A DNA stretch of 6,209 nt from an uncultured Jeotgalicoccus sp. (lineage in GTDB: Bacteria; Bacillota; Bacilli; Staphylococcales; Salinicoccaceae): positions 1-6,209 of the forward strand of contig CANRKV010000093.1 of the NCBI GenBank assembly GCA_947631305.1. The letters are read 5' to 3'. The position numbers and the translations under genes were made by a program. Positions 1 through 5,716 of this stretch are shown here, piece by piece (positions within the stretch are counted from its first letter, which is position 1; the number at the start of each line of letters is the position of its first letter). The notes beneath the pieces are model-generated. The model did not search any database. It saw only the letters and a program-made list of their open reading frames with translations, and had not been told where the DNA came from.

Positions 1-401
1 TGTTCTTCTGCTGCACGTGTTAACTTCCGTTTTGACTCGCTGGATTGATAGCGCAGCACGTCAGGTTCAACTCTGCTTTGCAATATTCCTGCAGTACCAA
101 TCGTGACAATACGCTTAATACCTTCAGCGTTCATAGCGTCAATAATCAGCGGCATGCTTTTTGTCAGCGTATCGGTGCCGTCTGTATTTAATGCGCTGAT
201 GACAGCATCTGCACCTTTCATCGCACGTTCCACGGCTTCTTTAACCGTGACATCACCTTTTATAATCGATAAATTATCATCGTTAATTGTTATTTTGTCA
301 GGAGTCCGGACTAATCCAGTCACCTGGTGTTTCTCTTCCAGAGCAAGTTTGGCAATTTCACTGCCGGCTCTGCCTGTCATTCCTAAAAGTAATATATTCA
401 T
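1..401 (-). CDS. NAD(P)H-binding protein, NmrA/YwnB-like atypical SDR (partial, C-terminus outside window)
   Basis: Only the first 133 codons are present; the gene continues past the left edge. The N-terminus is a Rossmann fold: beta strand MNILLLG, then the dinucleotide-binding pattern G7-x-x-G10-x-x-G13 (GMTGRAG), then an arginine after the second strand (VRTPDK, R32) that in this family often favours NADP(H). Further matches are IIKGDV (residues 46-51), DAVISAL (65-71) and RIVTIGTAG (97-105), the usual strand order of NmrA-like atypical short-chain dehydrogenases such as B. subtilis YwnB. Full-length relatives are about 200-215 residues, so roughly a third is missing. The substrate cannot be told; the family includes redox sensors and flavin/biliverdin-type reductases. 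The ATG start is set by TAGAGAGG at 411-418. It lies 14 bp after the stop of the RibD-like gene on the same strand, so the two are probably co-transcribed. Confidence 0.85.
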   Translation of the reverse strand, partial: MNILLLGMTGRAGSEIAKLALEEKHQVTGLVRTPDKITINDDNLSIIKGDVTVKEAVERAMKGADAVISALNTDGTDTLTKSMPLIIDAMNAEGIKRIVTIGTAGILQSRVEPDVLRYQSSESKRKLTRAAEE

Positions 402-410
402 TTATATAAT

Positions 411-418
411 CCTCTCTA
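411..418 (-). promoter_or_regulatory. Ribosome binding site overlapping the upstream stop codon
   Basis: Read on the minus strand, TAGAGAGG contains both the TAG stop of the RibD-like gene (416-418) and the Shine-Dalgarno core GAGAGG of the next gene, whose ATG begins 9 bases further on. This arrangement suggests translational coupling: a ribosome terminating on the first gene sits on the initiation signal of the second. Confidence 0.6.
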
Positions 419-928
419 CATTCTGTCTAAAACCAGCTCCGCAAACTGACCGTACTGTTTTGTTTCTTTTAAAGTAAATCTTTTCGTGATTTCCTGCTGC
501 GTAAACAGAGGAATGCCGTCACCGAGCAGTACGGGTGCAATCTGTATAATCAGTGTATCCATTAAATCATCATCAAGCAATGGAGCGAGCAGCGTATTGC
601 CGCCGACAATCCACACATTCTTATCTTCTGAAATTTCTTTAATAAATTCTGTAATATCTCCTGAGACCGGAGTGAAAGTTTCAGCGTTTAAATCATTTCT
701 GTGTGTCATCACATAATTATCAGTCGTCTCATAAAATGATTCAAAGTTTTTAATTCCTGCAATGAAATCAAACGTCTTTCTGCCCATGATAATAATATCC
801 ATCCGGCTGTAGAAATCATCGTATCCTGTTTCTTCAACTGTACCGGTTTCATCGAGCCATTTCAGCTGGTGGTTTTTATCAGCAAGGTAGCCGTCCAAAG
901 AAATACATCCGTAAAAATAGACACTCAC
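416..928 (-). CDS. Dihydrofolate reductase family protein (RibD C-terminal domain, YwjB/YyaP-like)
   Basis: A 170-residue single-domain protein of the RibD-C / DHFR-like fold. Visible landmarks are SLDGYLA (residues 10-16), MGRKTFDF (48-55), the nucleotide-binding stretch VWIVGGNTLL (105-114) and the C-terminal motif APVLLGDGIPLF (131-142), all typical of the YwjB/YyaP group. Length is normal for the family. These proteins are predicted NADPH-dependent reductases; most have no assigned substrate and they are generally not the housekeeping DHFR. The start is GTG at 926-928: AAGGAG (937-942) sits 8 bases upstream. The ATG two bases before it (928-930) is followed directly by TGA and cannot start the protein. 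It is the first gene of a minus-strand pair with the NAD(P)-binding gene, and is divergent from gcvPA. No link to folate metabolism should be assumed from the neighbouring gcv genes. Confidence 0.88.
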   Translation of the reverse strand: MSVYFYGCISLDGYLADKNHQLKWLDETGTVEETGYDDFYSRMDIIIMGRKTFDFIAGIKNFESFYETTDNYVMTHRNDLNAETFTPVSGDITEFIKEISEDKNVWIVGGNTLLAPLLDDDLMDTLIIQIAPVLLGDGIPLFTQQEITKRFTLKETKQYGQFAELVLDRM

Positions 929-1011
929 ATTGCATTCTCCTTATGTATTGACATCACTGATACTTATCGTTGTGTGTATAGTTTATAACTTTTGCACAAA
1001 AGAAGCCGCTT

Positions 1012-1041
1012 TATATAACATCAGACTGGCAATATACCCAA
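1012..1041 (-). promoter_or_regulatory. Candidate promoter for the RibD-like / NAD-binding gene pair
   Basis: On the minus strand there is an extended -10 of form TG-T-TATATA (1012-1020), with a poor -35 TTGGGT (1036-1041) at 18 bp. The predicted leader is about 75-80 bases. The -35 matches only 3 of 6 consensus bases, so this is a weak call. It overlaps the candidate gcv promoter on the other strand, so the two directions may compete. Confidence 0.3.
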
Positions 1042-1055
1042 AAAGACACTATAAT
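1026..1055 (+). promoter_or_regulatory. Candidate sigma-A promoter of gcvPA-gcvPB
   Basis: A perfect -10 TATAAT (1050-1055) is preceded at 18 bp by CTGGCA (1026-1031), 4 of 6 to the -35 consensus. Transcription would start near 1062, directly ahead of the CodY-like box, giving a leader of about 200 bases. The region is AT-rich, so chance matches are possible. Confidence 0.5.
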
Positions 1056-1071
1056 AAACGATGTATGGAAA

Positions 1072-1086
1072 AATAATCAGAAAATC
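1072..1086 (+). promoter_or_regulatory. CodY-box-like site in the gcvPA leader
   Basis: The 15 bases AATAATCAGAAAATC match the CodY consensus AATTTTCWGAAAATT at 12 of 15 positions, including the central TCAGAAAAT. The site would lie about 10-25 bases after the predicted transcription start, where CodY is known to block initiation or act as a roadblock. Control of glycine catabolism by amino-acid/GTP status would be sensible, but this is inferred from motif and position only. Confidence 0.4.
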
Positions 1087-1108
1087 AGAAAAAAGCAATA
1101 ATGATTTT

Positions 1109-1122
1109 TGAAAGCGCTGTAT
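1109..1122 (+). promoter_or_regulatory. cre-like (CcpA) site in the gcvPA leader
   Basis: TGAAAGCGCTGTAT fits the degenerate cre pattern TGWAANCGNTNWCA at 12 of 14 positions, with the central CG and the left half intact and the final CA missing. It lies about 50 bases after the predicted start site, a location where CcpA usually represses. A match of this quality can occur by chance. Confidence 0.35.
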
Positions 1123-1260
1123 AAAATCAGTGTTTTCCATATAAGCTCAGCTGCTAAATTGATTATTTATTTAGTTCGATATGGTAGTATAGAGTGTGGA
1201 AATAAAATAATAATAGTAAATTATTATATTATAAATGTGAAGAACAGGGAGGAAATTGTA

Positions 1261-2613
1261 ATGGATTTTCGTTATTTACCAGCGACTGAAGCTGATAAAA
1301 CACAGATGTTAGAAAAGATCGGTGCAAAATCCACAGACGAGCTTTTTTCAGATATTCCTGAAAAAGTTAGACTGGACAGAAAATTAAATCTGAAAGAACC
1401 AACTAGTGAGTACGAACTTAAAAAAGAAATGGTTGCAATGGCTGCTAAAAACGCCAATCTGCAGGATTACAGTTCATTTTTAGGTGCTGGGGTATACGAT
1501 CACTTTATCCCGTCAGTAGTTGACCACGTTATTTCAAGACAAGAATTTTATACTTCTTACACGCCTTACCAGCCGGAAATGACACAGGGTGAACTTCAAG
1601 CTATGTTTGAGTTCCAGACTATGGTTTCTGAAATTACTGGTATGCCTATCGTAAACTCTTCATTATATGACGGCGGAACTGCTGTTGTAGAAGCAATGTA
1701 CTTAAGCAACGTTCAAACTAAGAAGAAAAAAATCTTAGTATCTGAAGCATTGCACCCTGAGTACCGTCAATTAGTTAAAACTGCATCAAAAGGTAAAGGC
1801 CTTGAGATTGTTGAAATCGGTTTAACTGACGGGAAGACTGACTTAGCACAACTTGAAAAGGAAATTGATGAAGATACAGCTTCAGTTATCGTTCAATACC
1901 CTAACTTCTTAGGTCAGATTGAACCACTTGATAAAATAAATGCATTAATCAAAGCACAGCCTAAAGCAATGATGATCGTTTCAAGTAACCCGTTAGCATT
2001 AGGTTACTTAACACCGCCTTCTGAATTTGGCGCAGACATCGTTGTTGGTGATACACAAGTATTTGGTATCCCTGCACAGCTTGGTGGACCGCACTGTGGT
2101 TACTTCGCAACAACTGACAAGTTAATGCGTAAAGTACCTGGACGTTTCGTTGGTGAAACTGTTGACCAGGACGGCCAGCGCGGATACGTTCTTGCACTTC
2201 AAACGAGAGAACAGCACATCAGACGTGAAAAAGCGACATCAAACATCACATCTAACCAGGCATTAAACGCAGTAGCAAGTTCAGCTGCAATGAGTGCACT
2301 TGGTAAGAATGGTGTTAAAGACATGTCTAAATTAAACATGCAAAAAGCAAGATACACGAAACAGCAGCTTGAAGAAGCTGGTTTACCAGCTGCATTCAGC
2401 GGATCGATTTTCAACGAATTCGTAGTTAAACTTTCACAACCTGTTAAAGAGGTTAACGAGAAGTTATTCGATAAAGGAATTGTCGGTGGATTTGACCTTG
2501 GTATCGTTTACCCTGAGTTTGAAAACCACATGCTGATTGCAACGACAGAAATCCGTTCGAAAGAAGAAATCGATGCATTTGTTAAAGAATTGGGGGATAT
2601 CAACAATGGCTAA
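1261..2613 (+). CDS. gcvPA: Glycine dehydrogenase (decarboxylating) subunit 1, P-protein alpha
   Basis: GcvPA is the N-terminal half of the split P protein of the glycine cleavage system. With GcvPB it forms the cytosolic PLP enzyme that decarboxylates glycine and passes the aminomethyl group to the lipoyl arm of GcvH. The 450 residues match the usual length (about 448-450). Conserved stretches seen in order: FLGAGVYDHFIP (73-84), YTPYQPEMTQGE (100-111), NSSLYDGGTA (132-141), GDTQVFGIPAQLGGPHCGYF (263-282), then PGRFVGETVD and the TREQHIRREKATSNI block. This subunit has the aminotransferase fold but lacks the PLP lysine, which is in GcvPB. The ATG at 1261 is preferred because AGGGAGG lies at 1246-1252 and homology begins at MDFRYLP. 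The frame stays open upstream to a TTG at 1108, but nothing there looks like the family or has a ribosome binding site. It overlaps gcvPB by 8 bp. No gcvT precedes it. Confidence 0.97.
   Translation: MDFRYLPATEADKTQMLEKIGAKSTDELFSDIPEKVRLDRKLNLKEPTSEYELKKEMVAMAAKNANLQDYSSFLGAGVYDHFIPSVVDHVISRQEFYTSYTPYQPEMTQGELQAMFEFQTMVSEITGMPIVNSSLYDGGTAVVEAMYLSNVQTKKKKILVSEALHPEYRQLVKTASKGKGLEIVEIGLTDGKTDLAQLEKEIDEDTASVIVQYPNFLGQIEPLDKINALIKAQPKAMMIVSSNPLALGYLTPPSEFGADIVVGDTQVFGIPAQLGGPHCGYFATTDKLMRKVPGRFVGETVDQDGQRGYVLALQTREQHIRREKATSNITSNQALNAVASSAAMSALGKNGVKDMSKLNMQKARYTKQQLEEAGLPAAFSGSIFNEFVVKLSQPVKEVNEKLFDKGIVGGFDLGIVYPEFENHMLIATTEIRSKEEIDAFVKELGDINNG
2592..2597 (+). promoter_or_regulatory. Ribosome binding site of gcvPB inside the end of gcvPA
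   Basis: GGGGGA lies within the last codons of gcvPA, 8 bases before the ATG at 2606. It fixes the gcvPB start and rules out the in-frame extension back to 2537, which would be wholly inside gcvPA coding sequence. Confidence 0.75.
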
Positions 2614-4072
2614 TGAAAACTTTCCATTAATTTTTGAACGCAGTAAAGAAGGCAGAGTCGGTTATAACCTTCCTGCACTCGATGTACCAGAAGTTAATTT
2701 AGAAGAAGAAATTGGTGCTGATTTCGTTCGTAAAGTAGATGCAAATCTTCCAGAAGTTGATGAACTGGAATTAATGCGCCACTACACAGGATTATCGAAC
2801 CGCAACTTCGGTATCCACACAGGATTCTATCCGTTAGGATCATGTACGATGAAATACAACCCTGTAATTAACGAAGATGTTGTTAGATTACCAGGTTTCA
2901 GCCACATTCATCCATATCAGGATACTAGAACTATCCAGGGTGCGTTAGAGTTAATGTACGATCTTCAAGTACACCTTGAAGAAATTACAGGAATGGATGA
3001 AATCACTTTACAGCCTGCAGCAGGTTCACAAGGTGAATGGACTGCACTTATGGTGTTTAAAGCTTTCCACGAAGCTAACGGAGAGTCACACCGTAATGAA
3101 GTTATCGTTCCTGACTCAGCGCACGGTACTAACCCGGCGTCTGCAGCAATTGCAGGATTCAAAATCGTTGAGGTTAAATCGAATGATAAAGGTTTAGTTG
3201 ACGTTGAAGACCTTAAGAAAGTTGTTAACGAAAACACTGCAGCACTTATGCTGACAAACCCGAACACATTAGGTTTATTTGAAACACAAATTCTTGAAAT
3301 GTCAGAGATCATCCATGAAGCCGGCGGTAAAATGTACTATGACGGTGCAAACCTTAACGCTATTATGGGTTACGCACGTCCCGGCGACATGGGCTTTGAC
3401 GCAGTACACCTTAACTTACACAAAACATTCACGGGCCCACACGGCGGCGGCGGACCTGGTTCAGGCCCAATCGGCGTAACTGATGAGCTTGCAGCATACC
3501 TTCCAAAACCGGTTGTAGTAGAAAAAGACGGCGTATACGACTTAGACTATGACCGTCCGGAATCAATCGGTATGGTTAAGAACTTCTATGGTAACTTTGG
3601 AATTAACGTCCGTTCATACACGTACATCCGTACGCTTGGTGCTGAAGGACTTAAGAAAGCAAGTGAGCTTGCTGTACTTAATGCGAACTACATTATGAGA
3701 AGCTTACAGGAGAAATACGAACTTCCGTTCACGCAGCACTGTAAACACGAATTCGTTATCTCTGGTAACAAACAGAAAGCACTTGGAATCAGAACGTCAG
3801 ATATCGCTAAGCGCCTGATGGACTTTGATATTCACCCGCCGACTGTTTACTTCCCATTAATCGTAGACGAAGCACTGATGATCGAGCCAACTGAGACAGA
3901 GTCTAAAGAAACTCTTGATCACTTTATCGATACAATGCTTCAAATTGCTGATGAGGCAGAAAATAACCCTGACATTATTCACTCAGCGCCGCACAAAACA
4001 CCGGTTAAACGTTTAGATGAAACTAGAGCTTCACGTAAACCTGTTTTCCGCTGGAACAAAGAAGAGAAATAA
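2606..4072 (+). CDS. gcvPB: Glycine dehydrogenase (decarboxylating) subunit 2, P-protein beta, PLP-binding
   Basis: GcvPB is the PLP-carrying half of the glycine cleavage P protein; with GcvPA it makes the active decarboxylase. It has 488 residues, close to the 485-490 normal for Bacillales. Family blocks seen: HYTGLSNRNFGIHTGFYPLG then GSCTMKYNP (78-86), PAAGSQGEWTAL, DSAHGTNPASA (170-180), YYDGANLNAI, and the cofactor site HLNLHKTFTGPHGGGGPG, in which K273 is the Schiff-base lysine followed by the glycine-rich phosphate-binding loop. No key residue is missing and there is no frameshift. The ATG overlaps the last 8 bp of gcvPA in another frame, as expected for tightly coupled subunits made in equal amounts. 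A strong hairpin follows 10 bases after the stop, so gcvPA-gcvPB appears to be a two-gene transcript. GcvT, GcvH and the lipoamide dehydrogenase must be encoded elsewhere. Confidence 0.97.
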   Translation: MANENFPLIFERSKEGRVGYNLPALDVPEVNLEEEIGADFVRKVDANLPEVDELELMRHYTGLSNRNFGIHTGFYPLGSCTMKYNPVINEDVVRLPGFSHIHPYQDTRTIQGALELMYDLQVHLEEITGMDEITLQPAAGSQGEWTALMVFKAFHEANGESHRNEVIVPDSAHGTNPASAAIAGFKIVEVKSNDKGLVDVEDLKKVVNENTAALMLTNPNTLGLFETQILEMSEIIHEAGGKMYYDGANLNAIMGYARPGDMGFDAVHLNLHKTFTGPHGGGGPGSGPIGVTDELAAYLPKPVVVEKDGVYDLDYDRPESIGMVKNFYGNFGINVRSYTYIRTLGAEGLKKASELAVLNANYIMRSLQEKYELPFTQHCKHEFVISGNKQKALGIRTSDIAKRLMDFDIHPPTVYFPLIVDEALMIEPTETESKETLDHFIDTMLQIADEAENNPDIIHSAPHKTPVKRLDETRASRKPVFRWNKEEK

Positions 4073-4081
4073 AACTTTTAG

Positions 4082-4128
4082 AACCCCTGCATCAGGTACA
4101 TTTAATGTATCCGGTGCAGGGGTTTATT
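4082..4128 (+). terminator. Intrinsic terminator after gcvPB
   Basis: A 12-bp stem pairs AACCCCTGCATC (4082-4093) with GGTGCAGGGGTT (4113-4124), containing one G-T wobble. It continues into a second 7-bp stem (GGTACAT with ATGTATCC, with small bulges) closed by TTA. The T-run after it is short and interrupted (TTTATTTA), but the stem is very stable. It closes the gcvPA-gcvPB unit. Confidence 0.85.
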
Positions 4129-4141
4129 TATAGTGAGCCGA

Positions 4142-4170
4142 TTCACAATGTCATGAATTAATCATATATC
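4142..4170 (+). promoter_or_regulatory. Candidate promoter of the acidic lipoprotein gene
   Basis: TTCACA (4142-4147, 5 of 6 to the -35 consensus) is followed at exactly 17 bp by TATATC (4165-4170, 4 of 6 to -10). Transcription would start near 4177, leaving a leader of about 90 bases before the ATG at 4268. The position just after the gcvPB terminator supports independent transcription. Confidence 0.45.
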
Positions 4171-4171
4171 G

Positions 4172-4186
4172 TGAAAATAATTTTCT
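4172..4186 (+). promoter_or_regulatory. Inverted repeat resembling a Fur-family operator
   Basis: The core GAAAAT-A-ATTTTC (4173-4185) is a perfect 6-1-6 inverted repeat. The flanked 15-mer TGAAAATAATTTTCT matches the 7-1-7 Fur/PerR-type box TGATAATNATTATCA at 11 of 14 defined positions. It overlaps the predicted start of transcription, a natural operator position. In AT-rich DNA this could be coincidence. Confidence 0.3.
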
Positions 4187-4267
4187 TATGAGCCGCTTTT
4201 TACATGCCTCAGAAAAGAATGTGCGATAGAATGACGGACAAGTAAGTAATCAAAGGAGAATCACAAA

Positions 4268-5092
4268 ATGAAAAAATGGATATCGAGTTTAACAATAATT
4301 GGTTCATTGCTGCTGCTCGGCGCATGCAATGGCGATGAAGAAGCAGCAACAGAAGATACTGGCAGTGCGGAAGAAGCAGAGGCACCTGAATCAGGAGCTG
4401 CAGCAGAAGGTGAAGAAGGTGCAGGAACAGAAGAAGCTGCTGAGGGCGAAGAAGGTGCAGCAGCAGAACAGCCGGAAATGCCAGAACCGGATTTAGAAGG
4501 CGTGCCTGATGTTGTTGCTGAAGTAAATGACACTAAAATTGAAAAAGCGGAATTTGAAGAAGCATATAATATGCAATTCCAGCAAATGGCTATGATGTCT
4601 CAGATGTCCGGTGAAGAAGTGAACCAGGACGATCTTAAAAAACAAGTAGCAGATGGATTAGTATCACAGGAACTGTTAATTCAGGAAGCGGATAACCGTG
4701 AACTTGAAGTAACTGAAGAAGATACTAATGGTGTGCTTGACGGCTTAGTAGAACAAAACGGTATGGAATCACAGGACGATCTGTTCGCAGCATTTGAAGA
4801 ACAGGGTATGCCTAAAGATGAAGTAATGTCGCAGGTAGACATGCAGGTTAAAGTTGATAAACTGATCGCAGAAGAAGCAGGCGACATTGAACCGTCTGAA
4901 GAAGAAATGCAGGAAATTTACGACCAGCAGGTCGCTCAGATGGAACAAATGGAAACTGAAGAAGAACCGCCATCATTTGAAGAAATGGAACCGCAGCTTA
5001 AAGAACAGGTAGTAATGCAAAAAGAAGGCGAAGCAGCACAAGGATTAGTTGAAGACCTTAAAGAAAGTGCAGATGTTACAGTGCATATTTAA
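4268..5092 (+). CDS. Acidic lipoprotein with SurA/PrsA-like N-terminal domain, no PPIase domain
   Basis: A 274-residue predicted surface lipoprotein. The signal peptide is MKKWISSLTII followed by a leucine run and the lipobox LGAC (17-20), so C20 would be lipidated and anchored to the outer membrane leaflet. Residues 21-77 form a disordered Ala/Glu/Gly linker containing a 12-residue duplication of AAEGEEGA (45-52 and 57-64). From about 82 (VVAEVNDTKIEKAEFEEAY) to about 225 it resembles the SurA N-terminal chaperone domain, including the IEPSEEEMQEIYDQQ helix typical of SurA/PrsA proteins. The parvulin domain that PrsA carries at this point is absent: the chain goes straight to the closing helix and a VTVHI end. 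It is strongly acidic, poor in Lys/Arg, with Met/Gln-rich helices. I infer an extracytoplasmic holdase-like chaperone without isomerase activity. AAAGGAG (4252-4258) fixes the start. It is a single gene, followed by a terminator and convergent with the membrane protein gene. Confidence 0.8.
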   Translation: MKKWISSLTIIGSLLLLGACNGDEEAATEDTGSAEEAEAPESGAAAEGEEGAGTEEAAEGEEGAAAEQPEMPEPDLEGVPDVVAEVNDTKIEKAEFEEAYNMQFQQMAMMSQMSGEEVNQDDLKKQVADGLVSQELLIQEADNRELEVTEEDTNGVLDGLVEQNGMESQDDLFAAFEEQGMPKDEVMSQVDMQVKVDKLIAEEAGDIEPSEEEMQEIYDQQVAQMEQMETEEEPPSFEEMEPQLKEQVVMQKEGEAAQGLVEDLKESADVTVHI

Positions 5093-5110
5093 TATTTGTC
5101 AGTAATGAAT

Positions 5111-5148
5111 AAATGCTCTCCGGATTAAAATCCGGAGAGCATTTTTTT
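5111..5148. terminator. Bidirectional intrinsic terminator between convergent genes
   Basis: AAATGCTCTCCGGAT (5111-5125) pairs perfectly with ATCCGGAGAGCATTT (5130-5144) around a 4-base loop, and is followed by a run of seven T on the plus strand (5142-5148). This is a textbook terminator for the lipoprotein gene. On the minus strand the same hairpin is followed by TTTATTCATT, so it probably also stops transcription of the convergent membrane protein gene, about 55 bases after its stop codon. Confidence 0.93.
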
Positions 5149-5201
5149 AACGTTTTAACTTCTTGTATTACTTTGTAACACGATAAATAACATTAATAAA
5201 T

Positions 5202-5621
5202 TTACACCCACCATTTAATTAAGTAGCCGACGGCAAAACCGAATATCGCATGACTGAACGTCCAGTAGAACCATGAAGAAAAACTGTTGGCAGCGGGCGG
5301 TTTATCCGTGAGCAGACTGAGGAAATAAAGTGCGGCGCTCCCGGCAGTATAAACGAGAACATACGGCCATATATTCAATTCCCAGCCAAACGGAATGAGC
5401 ATGTAAAATAAAACTGCGGCACTGACGATACAGGTAGTGTAATGAAAAATGATACCTGTAATCCATTTGTCGCTCCATTTTTTTATAACCGGCATATAAT
5501 CCATATTATATAAGAGGATTTCCGCTTTGTTACCCGTAACCATCCTTATGAGTTTACCGGCAGCAGCAAGAATCACTCCGGAAATAAAGCCTATTATAAT
5601 TAATTTTATAAAAGTGATCAT
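5202..5621 (-). CDS. Small four-helix membrane protein, function unknown (possibly YagU/DUF1440-like)
   Basis: A 139-residue integral membrane protein. Hydrophobic segments lie at about 4-22, 55-77, 84-103 and 118-137, consistent with four transmembrane helices. A hydrophilic stretch after helix 1 (residues 23-54, with KLIRM, MDYMP and KKWSDKW) is followed by a His/Tyr-bearing start of helix 2 (FHYTTC, 59-64). A Pro-rich loop (TDKPPAANS, 105-113) precedes helix 4, which contains SHAIFGFAVGY (123-133). Overall shape and the conserved-looking FHYTT and SHAIFG spots recall the YagU/YqhR-type small membrane proteins, but I cannot assign a family with certainty. No catalytic motif is visible. The ATG at 5619-5621 has GGAGTG (5627-5632) five bases upstream. 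I see no convincing promoter of its own; it may be read from the small upstream gene past a moderate terminator. Confidence 0.82.
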   Translation of the reverse strand: MITFIKLIIIGFISGVILAAAGKLIRMVTGNKAEILLYNMDYMPVIKKWSDKWITGIIFHYTTCIVSAAVLFYMLIPFGWELNIWPYVLVYTAGSAALYFLSLLTDKPPAANSFSSWFYWTFSHAIFGFAVGYLIKWWV

Positions 5622-5675
5622 CGAAACACTCCATGTTATTATTTACCTTTATATACCCTGACTTTACTGAATATA

Positions 5676-5710
5676 AAGATACCGGACAAATTTAATTTGC
5701 CCGGCATCTT
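5676..5710 (-). terminator. Hairpin terminator/attenuator after the 51-residue protein gene
   Basis: Two 17-base arms (5676-5692 and 5694-5710) form a long stem, with the innermost pairs opening to give a usable loop. On the minus-strand RNA the two imperfect positions are G-U wobbles; on the plus strand they would be A-C mismatches, so the structure belongs to minus-strand transcription. A modest T-rich tail (TCTTTATATT, overlapping the arm end) follows. Some read-through into the membrane protein gene is plausible. Confidence 0.65.
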
Positions 5711-5716
5711 GGAGTT

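Larger units (their letters stand above)
929..1260. other. Divergent intergenic regulatory region, no gene
   Basis: This 332-bp AT-rich stretch separates the minus-strand RibD-like gene from gcvPA. I see no protein with a ribosome binding site and no tRNA or known riboswitch. It holds candidate promoters for both directions, a CodY-box-like sequence (1072-1086), a cre-like sequence (1109-1122), an inverted repeat TATGGAAAA/TTTTCCATA (1064-1072 / 1133-1141) and a 7-bp hairpin inside it (AAAATCA 1081-1087 with TGATTTT 1102-1108). If the 1026-1055 promoter is right, gcvPA has a leader of about 200 bases. A weaker alternative for a start nearer the gene is TTTATT (1166-1171), 16 bp, TATAGA (1188-1193). 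Confidence 0.7.

Noticed and set aside
103..716. Plus-strand reading frames opposite the NAD-binding and RibD-like genes
   Set aside because: They lie antisense to genes with clear family motifs and have no ribosome binding sites.
929..1260. Glycine riboswitch upstream of gcvPA
   Set aside because: The region is AT-rich and lacks the conserved G-rich aptamer blocks and tandem aptamer layout; an expression platform with a terminator hairpin is also missing.
1108..1260. N-terminal extension of gcvPA from the TTG at 1108
   Set aside because: The frame is open only by chance: no ribosome binding site at 1108, composition unlike GcvPA, and a strong AGGGAGG directly before the ATG at 1261.
2537..2605. 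Longer gcvPB starting at 2537
   Set aside because: These bases encode the C-terminus of gcvPA in another frame; the ATG at 2606 has its own GGGGGA and begins the family sequence MANENF.
416..4072. Functional link between the DHFR-fold protein and glycine cleavage through folate
   Set aside because: The glycine cleavage system does use tetrahydrofolate, but this protein belongs to the RibD-C/YwjB group rather than true DHFR, is transcribed divergently, and shares no visible signal beyond an intergenic region. Proximity alone is not enough.
4261..4533. Minus-strand Ser/Ala/Pro-rich reading frame opposite the lipoprotein gene
   Set aside because: It is the antisense of GAA/GCA-rich codons in the acidic linker, with low-complexity composition and no ribosome binding site.
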